From positions 10,602,001-10,666,000 of the forward strand of contig NC_039515.1 of the NCBI RefSeq assembly GCF_003672135.1: a stretch of 64,000 nt of DNA. Direction: 5' to 3'. Of the stretch, positions 1 through 12,978 are shown piece after piece. Position 1 is the first letter of the stretch. Each line of letters begins with the position of its first letter. This DNA comes from Ooceraea biroi. Taxonomy: Eukaryota > Arthropoda > Insecta > Hymenoptera > Formicidae. Made by a program: the position numbers and the translations under genes. The notes below the pieces were generated by a model that was not told the DNA's origin, made no database searches, and saw nothing but the letters and a program-made list of their open reading frames with translations.

Positions 1-1726
1 CTCGTTTTTCGCTTGAATGCTAGATGGTAAATTTAACAAAGATTATTTTGTTAAGATAACAAAGACTGTTAGACTAAATAGCTTGCTAAACTGTAGTGCA
101 TCCAGCTTCAATTTTAATATTTAATTTTTGTTACTTTGTTAGTAGCTTTAGTGTTTCTTACATTGCAGTGTATTTCGGTCTTGTCGTGTCGTTACGCGGT
201 TCTGCGACAAAACTTTACTGAAGTGAATACAAAAGATACATTTTTATTGATAATCTACTCTATTTTTTATCGCGTTCACGGACAACAGATATCTTTTACG
301 TTCACATTTAGAGATCTAGATTTATTACACTATTTGTACGTAATCGTGCAGTACGAATGAAACGCAGGCAAGTTGGGGGCGGGCATAAATTATATGTGTA
401 ATAAAATGCAACGTTGCGTATCGCGATATATAAAGATACTCTTCGTTACGCCGAAGTCCACGCAACGCAAGAACGCGTTATCGCATCGCATTACCTTGAG
501 TAACACAAGACGTGACTTGCAAGAAAAGGAAAGAAAAAAAAATAACTGCACGACAGTGTTTAAAGACAATATTTTTTTACATCTCACCTGAGTAGTCCCG
601 GATTGATATACCACGTGGCTTCTCCTTTTTTTACCGTGCAAGTGATTAATTGTAATTAAATTCTTGTATCGTCGTCGTAACGAGATAGTCGAACGAGAAA
701 AGTGAAGAAAGCGGACAAAGTGGCAGCGGCGGACCCGTTATCGTATCAACAAGTTTTGTATCGTATCGCAATTCACCCGGCTAGACTATGCGCGTATAAT
801 TGCTACTTCTAGCGTCTCACTCGCGGCCCATTCGACGATTTTCGCTAGCGTGCTGGGTCCTTACGAACAAAGAGTAATAAAGGCAACTGCAGGATGCATA
901 ATCACACGTTGCGCGGTTATAGATATTATATATTTCGCTGGACGCGCCGTGTGATAGTCGTAGTGTACTTCGATTATGTGCGGCCGTAATGAATTATTGC
1001 GCGCGCGCGCGTGTTCGTTGCGAAAGAAACATTGTGACATACCTACGGGAGTAAGGGAGCCCAGGGGTTGCGGAATTAAACCCATACATTCTTTGCATGC
1101 GACGCAAGCGAGTAAACAGGAGAAAGGATTTAATCACTGTGGATATACGTGATGATAGTGTACGCTCTTGTACAACGCGATATTAACGTCAATCACAGCG
1201 TACTTATATCAGATTTTTCTGGACAGGGTTTCATTACGCACAGTTTGAGTCACGCAACTTTTTTATACAACTATTCGCCTGCAATCTTTCTGTATTTTTT
1301 TCTCGTAATATGCGCGTATAAATAGCTGACGCGTGCGTTTTGATGGTTTAATAATGTGTGTTACATATTATGTGAATAGATGTCATAAGACGCGGGTAAC
1401 GATTATTACAGCGCGTTGTACCGCGCATTTCATCTTGCTGTAAAAATAACTCGGGGGAACCCATGTGCGGCGAATAATCAATACTCGCAATATCTTGTCG
1501 AGCTATTTTTGAGATAACATTTCATCTCGTAGTACAAGATTCCCGTTAATCCCGGTCTGACAGAACGCCGTGTCGCACGGACGAACGAAATGTGCGACCG
1601 TCTCCAAGAATAATGCGGCGTCAGCTGACTCAGTCCGGCCGTATGAATGAACGAGCGGCTTGCCAACCGTGATAGCTCTCATCAATTATGCCTTGGCATC
1701 TTGGCCCGAAGAAAAAAAAAACGAAA
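1..1726. other. Intergenic or upstream sequence without a recognised gene
   Basis: Only short unconvincing reading frames occur here and none resembles a known protein. There is a GC-dinucleotide run near 1000-1015. The stretch could be an intron or upstream flank of the AUTS2-like gene that begins further right, because that gene's start codon was not found. Confidence 0.5.
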
Positions 1727-1728
1727 TA

Positions 1729-3002
1729 TTGGGTTGGCCAAAAAGTAATTGCGTTTTTTTCCAATAGATGGACATACATATCTTGAAATGTAACTAACTT
1801 CATTCTAAACCGCAAATTCATTATGTAGGTTAACAACTCACAGTTCAAGCTTCTTTTACAAAAAGAAAGTACACGATTTCGTTAACAATTGTTTATTTGC
1901 CGTCGATTTCAAAATGGAAAATCAAAAAGAACATTTTCCTCATATTTTGTTTTATTACTTCCGAAAAGGGAAAAACGCTGTGCAAGCTCATAAAAAGTTA
2001 TGTCATGTATATGGCGAAGATGCTTTAAAACTGCGGCAGTGTCAAAATTGGTTTACTAAATTTCGATCTGCAGATTTTAATGTGAAAGATGCACCACGCT
2101 CAGGAAGGCCAATCGAAATTGATGATGACAAAAGAAAGGCACTGATCGATTCCAATCGGCGTTTAACGACCCGAGAGATTGCTGAGAATCTTAGCATATC
2201 GAAATCGAGTGTTGAAAACCATTTAAAACGACTTGGATACATTAGTAAGCTCGATATTTCGGTACCACATGAGCTGAAAGAAATTCATCTTACTAAGCGT
2301 ATTGACATCTGCGATTCTCTTTTGAAACGTGAGGAAAATGATCGATTTTTGAAACGCATGATAACAGGCAACGAAAAATGGATCGTCTACAACAACGTCG
2401 AACGAAAAAGATCGTGGAGCAAGCGTGATGAACCTGCTGAAACACTTGAAAAGCAGATATTCACCAAAGAAAGATTATGCTGTCAGTCTGGTGGGACTGT
2501 GTATTTTGAGCTGCTTGCAAGGAATCAAACCATTAATTCGGACGTATACTGTCGTCAACTGGATAAATTAAATGATGCCATCAAACAGAAACGTCGAGAA
2601 TTGGTGAATCGCAAAGGTGTTGTGTTTCACCATGATAACGCTAGACCACGTACAAGTTTGGTCACTCGTGAAAAATTGTTGCAGCTTGGATGGGATGTTA
2701 CCACATCCACCATATTCGCCAGACCTGGCACCATCAGATTGCCATTTGTTTCGTTCTTTGCAAAACGCCTTGAATGGTAAAACCTTGACTGCTGATGAGG
2801 ATATGAAATCGTTGTTGGAATTGTTTTTTGCTGAAAAAGATAAGAACTTTTTTGAGCGCGGAATCATGAAGTTGCCTGAAAAATGGCAAAAGATAATCAA
2901 ACAAAATGGACAATATATTGTTTAATAAAGTTTTTGTTTCCCATGAAAAATTCGCCTTTTATTTATATAAAAAAAAACGCAATTGCTTTCTGGCCAACCC
3001 AA
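1729..3002 (+). mobile_element. Mariner element, full length but inactive (copy 1)
   Basis: The 1274-bp element starts TTGGGTTGGCCAAAAAGTAA and ends with the imperfect inverse (..TTTCTGGCCAACCCAA). It is flanked by the TA target duplication at 1727-1728 and 3003-3004. Length, termini and TA target are those of mariner elements. It encodes one transposase on the + strand that is broken (separate entry). Confidence 0.93.
1914..2925 (+). pseudogene. Mariner transposase, broken (first catalytic Asp lost, frameshift)
   Basis: The frame from ATG 1914 has the N-terminal mariner helix-turn-helix region (CQNWFTKFRS, DAPRSGRP, KSSVENHLKRLGY). The block carrying the first catalytic Asp of D,D34D transposases reads TGNEKW instead of TGDEKW. 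The second Asp is kept (HHDNARP). Near 2697 the frame shifts: the first frame runs to a stop at 2780, while the third catalytic motif (YSPDLAPSDCHLF) and the C-terminus lie in another frame that ends at 2925. Loss of a catalytic residue plus a frameshift makes this copy inactive. Confidence 0.92.
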
Positions 3003-3004
3003 TA

Positions 3005-5064
3005 GATACCGCGTTACATGCAGACGCGCTGTTACGAGTGCGATTGAGGACATTGTCCACCGACCACGAGAACGCGTCGTTGTCACGTCGATAATTCGAT
3101 CTGCTTTTTGCATGTAACGCGCGCTCTCACGGGTACTCCTCTCCGCGGATCAACTTACGTTCAACGGTACGTGTGTACGGGGGTTTTGTTCGATTAATTC
3201 GCGACACCGCGAAGAACACGCGATACGACCGCAACGCGTACGTAACGCGTCCTAGGGGGTTTCAGAACGCAGTTGGCACACGTGCGCAGGTAGAGTGCGG
3301 TTTTTGCCGGGCAGCGGCGACGATGGTGGTGGCAGTGGCGGCGGTGGTGGTTTTTTGCGCCAACCGCGAGGTCTCTAGTGGCTTTTTCCCTTCTTTTCTT
3401 TGGTACCCGCCCGTGGCACGGGAGGGCGGACAGAGCGAGCCAGGGAGGGGAGAAACGCCAGGCGGGAGGAGAGGAACATGGCACCCCATAACCGTGTGCT
3501 GAAAGAGGAGAGCGTTGAGAAAGGAAGAAAGGGAAACAGAAACGAAAGAGGGAAGAGAGAGAGAGAGCAATCGGATCGCAGTTTGCTCCTTCCAGCTGGC
3601 TCGCACGGCGAAGAAGGCCTTGTCGCGCGGCTGCTCGTTCGGTCAATGTCTTCTCTTTCTTCCTCACTCTCTCCCTCCTCTCGCTTACTCTCTTTCTCCC
3701 TCTCTCCCTCATCGCCGTCTTCTCCCCCTCGTCTCTTCGCGTTCTCTCTATTTCGCTCTTTCTCGCGCTTCCTCTCGCTCCCCGCTCTCTTTCATCGCTC
3801 TCCCCCCACCAGCCAGCACTCCCGTGCTGCATCGCGCACACGAGACACGGGTGCCTGCGAAATCCCTCTGTCATCTTGCGAACGCCCGTCCGCGGCCAGA
3901 AGGATTATCCCGCGCCGTGCGCGTTCGCGAGGGATCAGTCCGTCGCGCCCCGAGAGCTCGTCTCAGCGCAAAGAATCGCACAGAGGCGAGATCCGATATC
4001 GGCGGTAACGTTATTCGCTCGTCCGTCCGGAGAAAGAAGGAGGGAAGAACGATAGAAGGAGAGAAAGAGCGAGCGCAGTGCGTTCGGAAATGTGTACTGG
4101 TATCGCGGTTTGAAGGCGCGTTCCGGCGGAGAGAAGGAGGCGTTCTCTCTCGCCCAACCACATCGAGCTTTTTCCACCGACAGCCGCGCGCAACAGCGTG
4201 AAAGTTCCTCGCTCGCTCCTCGCAGCTACTCCGGGCTCTCCGGGTCGTTGTCGTCGTCGTCGTTGTCTATGCCTGCGTCCACGTCTCCGTCTCCCTCGTC
4301 GCTCCAGTCGAGCTATTTTTGTGGAATCGTTCCCTCGGCGGCTCGCCTGGCGGCTGTTTACAACATACGTGTCAAGTGCGTGCGCGATAGTGCGAAACCC
4401 CGATCGTGCAATTCGGGAGCACGGCTCTCGGCGATGTCGTCGTCGGTATCGTCGCCGTGCGCCAGAGAGTAGCATCGCGCGGGCGCGAAGAATGAAACTC
4501 GACACCGCGAACCCGCGAGCGAGATACTGAACGGTGATACGGAATTCGATAGCGGCGACGCTTCGCACTTGTCGCGAGCGCCCAGGTAGGCATCTCGCGT
4601 ATTCGTCAGCTAATCGAGTGGGGTTTGATGAACGTTGGATCAATGCTCGTTAAACTTTGCTTCACATTGATAAAAAACAATTCATTCCTCGAATCCTGTA
4701 CAACTTAGTATTTTTGTTTTTTACATATATATATATATATGTGACATATATATGTAATATATGTACTATATGGCAGCAGCATTACAATAAAGTTCCTCAT
4801 GAAATATATAAAATTAAAGCTAATAACGAAATAATTATATTAATTTTATATTGATAATTGTATCATAATTTATATTCATATAATTGTTTAATATCATTTT
4901 AGCTTACATATTCTACATAATACGAATTAAATGTAATAATAAAATTAAACATTGCATAAAACATATTTTCATATATATACATACATATGTATATGTATGT
5001 ATGTATTTTCATACGTATATAGCTGTGCTGTATTGTTATATCGCATTTTTTTTTCTGCTTTCAG
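3005..5064 (+). promoter_or_regulatory. GC-rich, GA/CT-rich block; candidate promoter and 5' exon region
   Basis: From about 3100 to 4585 the DNA is GC-rich with long purine runs (gagagaga near 3560) and pyrimidine runs (ctctccctc, 3650-3800), unlike the AT-rich flanks. Several overlapping frames on both strands are low-complexity Arg/Ser peptides, which is a composition effect. A plausible splice donor (cccag|gtaggc) sits at 4585/4586, and the AUTS2-like exon at 5065 follows after an AT-rich stretch. I infer a promoter with an untranslated or short first exon. No TATA box or initiator was identified. Confidence 0.4.
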
Positions 5065-7090
5065 AGTGCAATAAAATTAGCTGGTAAAAATAATGTCAAG
5101 AAACTGCACACGTTGCTGTCAATAGTGGAGGAGAAGCCAAAAGTGGACACAGGGCAGAATAACAGGCACAACGAGCATCACATCAAAAACAATTTCAAGC
5201 ACAACCATTACACACATAATTCCATACTGACACCCTCGACGCTAAACCAGGTAATTGAATAATTGACTAGGTGGATTGCATAAACAGTTAATCCAGCGTA
5301 CCTGGAAAAGTAGAACAATCCGGTGAATCTTAAAATTCCTCTTGCAGGGCCTAGATGCAGGTACAAGTGACGATAGTGGTAGAGCGTCTGAACAATTACA
5401 CGGCCCTGGTATACCTAGGGATTGCCAGGACGCAGACAGTTCCAGGGACCATCTCAGCGATGTAAGATGTTGTGCTTTGTAATTAATACAATTTCAAACT
5501 AATGTCATCAGAGTGTTGAATGTCATAAATGAGCCAAGTCTCCTTAGATTATATAATTATTATACATTAGATAGATCGTATAATGTTTTCTTGAGAATTT
5601 TACCATTTTCCTTCAGATTCTAGCTATAAAATTTGTTACATGAGCATTTCTTTATCGTGTATAGACACGTGTGTACCTTTTTGTCGTTGAATGAGCAATG
5701 AAGAGTTATGAAAGAGTCACTACTTATAAATCTTTTTTTTTCTATGATACAGGCTAGCAGTCATTGCAGTTCGGGTAAAGGTTATATCGTAAGTATCATG
5801 ATTTAATCATTGCAATCACAGAATCTCAGACCGTTTTTGTACTATAGCAATAAGCTATAAGTGTATGACATTAATAGATTATTTATTTACAAATTGTTTC
5901 TTTGTTTCAGTGTGATAGTGAAGGAGAAGACGATAAGGTACGCATATCTTCCGTGTATCATTATCTAAAAAGACAATTATTGGAAAATCCTCTCAATAAT
6001 AATCTTTTATGTCACAGGGCTCGGATGCCGAATCGATACTCTTTGAATCTTCTACCCCACCACCTCTTACACGTAAATGTAAGTATAACGTCATCAAAAC
6101 TGGAAAATAAAATTGAAAACCGAATCACAATTCGGTTCGTATGCAAGAGAGCAAGTATGTTCATCTGTGGACTACAAGTACTTTATATAACAAGTAGTTT
6201 GATCTATATAAATGTTTGCTTTCTTCAGACGAGTTGCCGTCTTCTTCGCCACACGTTTTGCCACCCGCAAACGGAGCAGGCGGATCTCCACCGGACACGG
6301 GTGGGCAAATTTCTAATCCAGCAACGGATGCTCCGGCACCTATACCGCCTCCTGTGTCTGCATCTGCACCAACAGCGCCGAGTCCTCCCAGCCCCACGTT
6401 GCCCCCACACATATCCCAGCCTCCTGTGAGTAGTTTTTTATCTGTTTAACTTGTAAAAAGTCTCATCTCTTTCGAACACGGAGAAGAGACGCGACAATGT
6501 TCATTAATGATGCATTGCACTGCCTTTTTTCAGATGACTAGTCCTCTGGCAGCGAATCCACGTGCAATAGCTCCGCAACAGCGGCCAGCTTCCCCCGCTC
6601 TGCCACCACCCTCCCTTTCCCAGCAGCCGCACACCACAATACCTGCATTGCATCCACCTAACGTACCCCTCGTCTCGTCGAGCCACACAACTAGTCCAGC
6701 GGTAGCCAGCTTGGGTGTCACCCCGGCGGCACCATCGAACGGAGCGGCTACCACGAGCTATCCGCCACCCATTCCCATCGCCGCGTATCCACAGACACAG
6801 CCGTCGTATCCGCCGCTTTACACCCCGTACACCGCTTTAAATCACAGCCCGTACCTCCCGCCTGCAGTACCATCTCCTTCTCACTCGGCTTCATCGCGCG
6901 CGGACGTGGTAAGTTATACGCGTTACGTTACATTGTAGATAAGTTTAATTCATTACTGGAAAACGCGTTACCGACTCGTGTTGAATTGTAAATTTCTCTG
7001 TGTTTATTAAATCGTCGAGTAAAACTTATACTGGCTTATAGATTAAGTTTTTTGCGCTAAAGATTATCATCTAGTTTTCAACTCATTTTG

Positions 7091-7123
<33 letters not shown>

Positions 7124-10100
7124 TATATATATATACATATCTATTTATTATTCATGTAACGCTTTTTTTCCTTAAATATTCATTTGAAATTAACAACTGA
7201 GAGAATACGAATCTTTACGCGATTTAAAGGTGGCTTTACACGGCGCGTGGTTCGACGAGTCTTGCGCGGCTCGTAGAAGCTCTCCAAGTTAGGCTATTAA
7301 ATGCCTATATATTACATTTACACGGCGCGTCCAGGATCGGCACGGCGCGTCTTTCCCGCCGATCGTCGGAAAATAGCACGAGTCAAAGGAAATGCGAGCA
7401 GCGCGTGCCGCTTTCCGAAAATCGGCGGGATAAAACGTAGGAAGACGCGCCGCTACATATACATGGCGTGTGGCTCGGCGATTCGCGCTCCAGACTCGCC
7501 GAACCACGCGCCGTGTAAAGCCACCTTTATGTTTTTTACTTCAAGCGAGTGATTATAACGAGATGCAATAATATTATTGTTTTAGAGAGGGAGTAGAGCT
7601 TCCCCTTGCACCAATATAAACAAACAGACGATAAGCAGTAATCTTACAAGTCACAACACTAATACCCCGCTGAGCGCCGCTACCACGACATGCGTGTCCA
7701 CCATAACTAATACAGTTACCACGGCGAATTCTATCGCTCATAGAGACATGGTGGCCTGCAGTCTGTCTGGACGAAACAATAACTCACCGCGTGGACACAG
7801 CCCTAGTCGAGAAAGGGATAGTTACAGGTACAAAACCTTTTTTCTAACCGCATTGTTGTGGGCGCGTGGGTCGGAAGCTCTCTTCACGGTACTTTACGGA
7901 AAGTCCTAATGTTTCCGGTCATAATATTCGTTACAGCAGCAACGTGAGTAGTCTAAGCCGAGGCAGCATAACGCCCGTTAGTGTGCCAAACACCTCCTCT
8001 CCAGCCAATTCTAGTCTACCTGTGTATACCAAGCCACAAGGTTGGATCAGGTAAGCTGGCGAGTTTCACGGTAAACTCAATAAAGTCATTCAAGGGAATA
8101 ATGTGGGAAATAAGGTGATAATTATCTTCATTCTTCTGAAAAAATAGCAACACAGCTTCCCAGTTATCTCCGGCGACAGCTACGTCCGTACCGAGGCCGA
8201 CTCCACCACCGGTACCGCTCGGTATACACACGTTCCCACCACCGATGTTCGCGGCGCCGTTACCACCGCCCGTATCCAGCTCGAGCCCGCACACTTCATT
8301 GCCTTCGTTGCCTCCACCAACGACCAATCCCAATCCGTTTTCAGCGGAGTCTCTGTTCCAAACAAGTAAGTTTATAATCTAATTTTCTCAGTGAGTTACG
8401 ATTTGCATACGGATCGGGACAGATAATAAATGCGCTAACCAAAAGAAGGGGTGACGCATGTTGCAGGTCAGGCAGATCTCCTGAGAAGAGAGCTCGATAG
8501 TAGGTTCTTAGCGTCTCAAGACAGAAATGTTGGGGTTGGAGTGGGTCCACCGGCGTATCTTCGTACGGAAATGCATCATCACCAACATCAGCACACGCAT
8601 GTACATCAGCATACGACGCCGTTATTGCCACCTGCCGCGGCGACAACGCTCTTTCCACCTCCAATTGTGAGTAACCTATTCATTAGATAATTAAAACCAT
8701 CTCAAGTTATCATTCAAATGGACATGACAAGTATTACATGGTGATCTCGTTTATAGATGTGAAGCAATATTAAAGTTATCGTTTTTAATAGTTTAAGGAC
8801 ATCCCGAAATTGGGTGGTGTCGAATCGCCATTTTTTCGTGGAAACTTAAATCTTTCTGGTTATTCCGGCTTTAACACTGGTCTTCTTCATCCCGGAATTG
8901 GTCCGCCTTCGACACCCTTTGTGCCACCTAATCATCTACCTTCGTTTGCGCCAAAGGTACGTTTAAAGGAACTGCTAAAATATTCCGAGACTTTTCAAGA
9001 CGCATTGTATCGCGCATCTCTATAAATGATTAATCTATCGTTTCACAGAAAAGTGGAAAATGGAATGCGATGCATGTGCGCATTGCGTGGGAAATATATC
9101 ATCATCAGCAGAAGCAGCAGGCTGAAGCTAAAGCGGGAAGTGTCGTCAGTACCAAAACTGAGTTACTAAGACCACCAGGCCATCTTTATCCAGGGGGACC
9201 AGGCAGTGGTCTTGGACTTGGTGCACCATCAATGGCACCTCCGTTTCCCACTAATATGCCACCTGCCCATCCTGCACCACCTCCACCTCATCCTGTCGGT
9301 TTTCTATCTACACCAGCTTCACATTTAGGTAATAGAGGTAACAACGATCATCATATTTATTTCATACACGTAAAATATACATTGGACATACATTAAGTCA
9401 TCATACATATTTTAATATAATTAAGGGACATGGTGGTAATCTGGTTTTACGTTAACAGGAACTGGCATGTCTCCTTTCGGAAGGTATCCTTCAACATTCG
9501 GCGCGCCGAATCCCAATTTTCCGGGTCTTTCAACTTTTCCGCCAAGAGAGATGCCACCTCTTGGCGGCCTCGGATCAGTGCATGATCCGTGGCGAGGGTA
9601 TGTTACGGGAACCTATCATTGCGTCCCTTTCTATTATAAGCATGCTTTCCTCTAACTTGTTTATCGAATAACATATTCGAGAGTATATGTACAATTTTAG
9701 GTTGCAACGCGCCACCACTGGATTTCCACCGACCACTGTTTCATGGGGTTTGAAACCGGAACCTCCCGCGATAGACAGACGTGCTGAATTGGAGGAACGG
9801 GAGCGCGAGCGTGAACGTGAAAGAGAACGCGAACAGGCACGCGAACGCGAACGTGAACGCGAGCGCGTCAGACGCGAAAAGGAGAGGGAGAGGGAGGAGC
9901 AACGTGAGAGAGAAAGGCGAGAGCGCGAGAAGGAAGAGAAAAGGAAACAGCAGGAGGCGGCCGAACGAGAGCGAGAAAGACGGGACAAGGAGCGTCGCGA
10001 GATGGAGAGACGCGAAATGGAGCGCGAGAGGATGCTTCATCAGAATCGACAGCACGTGGTTGTTCCCCGGGATCGCTCGCCGCTCAGGAATGGTTCGGCG

Positions 10101-10703
10101 CCTTTGGACATCGGCGAGGTGCGCGTGAAGGAGGAACCGCGCAGCAAGGACGACGAGGTTGTAATGCTTCCGCGGCCGCCAGTACCTGGTCCTGGAACAA
10201 CTGGCTCTGCAGCAGGACCCGGAGCGAATCCACTGCCTGATCCGAGATACCACCATCCGCATCCGCACACCTATCTTACGAGGCATCCGCATGGTATGCC
10301 AGCTTCGCATTCCATGCCGCGCAGCATGCTTCCCAGTTTGAGCGCACACCCGATGCAGCATTTCCCACCGCCATCCGCACCCGCCGGCCAACCGGGAGCA
10401 CCCTGGTCGAGTGATCCCTTCCGGGATTATCGGTACGACCCGTTGCAGCAGTTGCGATATAACCCGCTGATGGCGGCTGCGGCGTTCCGAGCGGAGGAAG
10501 AGGAACGGGCGAAACTGTACGCCGGTTACCCTCCTCCACCGGTAAACAGCCTCAGGAGTAAGGATCCTAGTCCAGGCCCGCTCAGCAACTTGCATATGCA
10601 TCATAGAGCAGGACCTGGACCGGGAGTATCCGCACGTCCGCTCGAGAATGCCCTTATGCATGCGGATATTCACAAGAAGGAAGATGGGTCGCAGTCCCGA
10701 TGA
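5065..10703 (+). CDS. AUTS2/fibrosin-like protein (fly tay bridge family), 5' end missing
   Basis: The gene is spliced from 15 phase-consistent exons: 5065-5250, 5348-5461, 5753-5788, 5911-5937, 6018-6078, 6229-6425, 6534-6908, 7586-7827, 7937-8050, 8148-8365, 8467-8666, 8792-8956, 9049-9328, 9459-9597 and 9701-10703 (TGA). These give about 1118 residues. AUTS2-family landmarks occur in order: an acidic CDSEGEDDKGSDAES block, Pro-rich stretches, DLLRRELDSRFLASQ, a His/Gln run (HQHTHVHQH), the signature SGKWNAMHVRIAWEIYHHQQ, DPWRGLQR, an Arg/Glu coiled tract (about 9790-10030) and a late DPFRDYRYDPL segment. Vertebrate AUTS2 proteins act in the nucleus with Polycomb PRC1 variants and in neuronal development. 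A similar role here is inference. No in-frame ATG precedes exon 7, so the start lies upstream, possibly outside the window. A weak candidate is ATG 4434 spliced at 4445. Confidence 0.85.
7085..7140. repeat. TA/CA microsatellite
   Basis: An imperfect (TA)n tract with a short CA interruption lies in the 6909-7585 intron of the AUTS2-like gene. A similar TA tract lies in the 3' flank at about 10850-10890. Confidence 0.85.
7226..7528. repeat. GC-rich palindromic MITE in an AUTS2-like intron
   Basis: The ends are inverse copies (AAAGGTGGCTTTACACGGCG... and ...CGCCGTGTAAAGCCACCTTT), and further inverse similarity runs inwards. The 303-bp unit is much more GC-rich than the surrounding intron, has no coding potential and would fold into a long hairpin in the pre-mRNA. 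It looks like a foldback miniature transposon of unknown family. Confidence 0.8.
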
Positions 10704-12978
10704 TACATCGTCCCCGCGTCCTCGGTTTCTGCGAGCGAACGCAATGATAAACCGACGTTCTGAGTAGCCAATAATACTCGGAATACGGTGCTGATATTTT
10801 GCTAACAAAGAAGAAGCGATATTTAAAGAAAGAAAGTGTGTGTGTGTATGTATATATATATATGTAATATATATATATATATAGATATATATAATATTTA
10901 TAGTTATCGAAAAATGAAGAATATGAGAAAACGCATAGGACTCCTACAAGAGAACGTAACGAAGATGCCTTGATATTGACGTCGGTTTCTACTGATATTG
11001 ACGGCTGCTAACGATGATTTCACGAGATAACTACGGAGGCATCGCTGATGTGTCACAAATGATAACGCTGACATTATGTGATTTCTGCAGTTTCGGTGAT
11101 CTGACTGTCTTTAGTAGTAACAAACCCTAACTATTACGACGATAACTATGCGTACAGTTTAAAAAGTATCGTGTGTAATATTAATAGTTATAGAATGCGA
11201 GGCGATGGCTACGTAACAAGGAAAAAAAAAACGAATCCAAGTTAGGAGAAAGCGTTCAGCGGATCTCTATTATTATTCAAAAATTATTTAATTATTTATT
11301 TATTGCGACGTGTAAACGAAAATGAATCTCTACATACTGGCGTATGTGAATGCGGACGAAATATTTGCCCTAATTTAATTGATGTAATATAAAAAAAGAA
11401 GATGTGTAAATTTTACTTCTTAGATTTTTATTTGTGTGTATATTTTAGAGACGATAGAACAAAAAGAGAGGGCATACGAAAACAGTGTTCTTTGGCTTTC
11501 GGCAGCACGTGCTTCTTTCATTTGCATACTGGCTACGGTAATACTCTGGTGCTTTCCTGTGATATACAAAAAAAAAAAGAAAAAAAGGTTCAGAAGTAAT
11601 AAATTATTAATTTCACATCGTAATTCGCGACAACCAGAGTTGACAGATGCAAATAAAGAAATCAAACTATTCCCGAGGAAATTATATCGATCAGATATTT
11701 CGTTTCGGAAGGTACAGAATGACGTTTAATGTAATGGCAGTTTGTCCGTGCCAAAGTGCTTCAATCAAAGAATATTCAAAGCCTCTTTACGCGTTTACAA
11801 AATACCGAAAATTTTTATTCTTCTCTTTTAATTACGCTGTTGATTTTTATGATATTTTTATGCTTCGTTCTTTTATCCTTCAATTTTTAACTCGGGTTAG
11901 ATTAAATTATTATTCAAGTCGAATTATTATCTCGCTTTTTCTTTCGAGCCATGTACGTCGTGTTACCAGAGAGCCAATTTGAGATCTCTTAAAAGTTCTG
12001 TGCCATGGACCAGGATAAATTCGAATATTCCTGGTGCCTCAAATCGGAAAAAAAAAATATGGACTTCTCTAAATAATCGGAATAATTCTCAGACTCTGTT
12101 TCGTTTATACTGTAAAACCATAAAACTGTATATTATATCATACAATTAACGACTATACACGCAGTTTAAAAATTGTAGATATTTTTCATCGATGCAAAGT
12201 TACAATGTGATGCAATGATTTTTTTGTTCATGTAGATATCGCGGAACATAAAAGAGGATTTTGTGTGAATAGGTTTTTTCTAAAATTGATTCTTTGTAAA
12301 AGGATCTAATAATCATAGTTTCTATCAATCTTGTAGTTTTCAGTACTTTTAACCCTGCAATAACCTATCATGTATATACGACAGAAACCTTATTTACGTA
12401 AACGTATAAAACAAGTGTTGCAAAATAATGATACAAAATAGTTTTCTTAGATTTTCTATTTATCATTGTTCGTAGCGTTACTAAAAATATGTTACTCTTT
12501 AAAAGTTCATAATTTTCTATCAGTCGTCCAGAAAATACGCGATCAGTTGTATCTCATAATTCGTTCCTCTCTTAATACCAGCTATAAAAACAACTCATTA
12601 AAAAGAATTACTAGATATTTTAATATTTTTAAAAATAATTATATATAAATATCTGCCAAGTATTTTTGACGTATCTCAGGCAGTGTCAACGACAATTTAA
12701 ACGCCACAAGTCGTGCATAGAAACTTAAGGTATCAAGTAACTTGCAAAACGCCATTATTATATGTCAAGATTGATATATTTCAAAAATGTGTTAGAAGAA
12801 AAAATTTGACGAAACATGAAAATATTACGATATTTATACGAATTATCAATCGCTAATTAATGGACATCATGACATTAATCAGATATACTTCATTAGACAA
12901 TTATGACATGACAAAGTGAAAAAAATTTGTCACATTGAATCAGTATTTCGTTTATGTACAATGTGCGGTGAAGTACTA
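10704..12978. other. 3' flanks of two convergent genes
   Basis: This stretch holds the 3' untranslated region of the AUTS2-like gene (TA microsatellite near 10850-10890, A-rich runs near 11220 and 11565) and, further right, the likely 3' untranslated region of RNPS1 on the opposite strand. No frame resembles a known protein and no structured RNA was recognised. Exact polyadenylation sites are not assigned. Confidence 0.5.

Noticed and set aside
3194..4643. Several long overlapping frames rich in Arg, Ser and Leu on both strands
   Set aside because: They come from purine/pyrimidine-biased GC-rich DNA, overlap one another in most frames and lack any recognisable domain.
9741..10808. Long minus-strand frame opposite the last AUTS2-like exon
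   Set aside because: It is the antisense of the Arg/Glu repeat exon, which fits the gene family, splicing and phase on the + strand.
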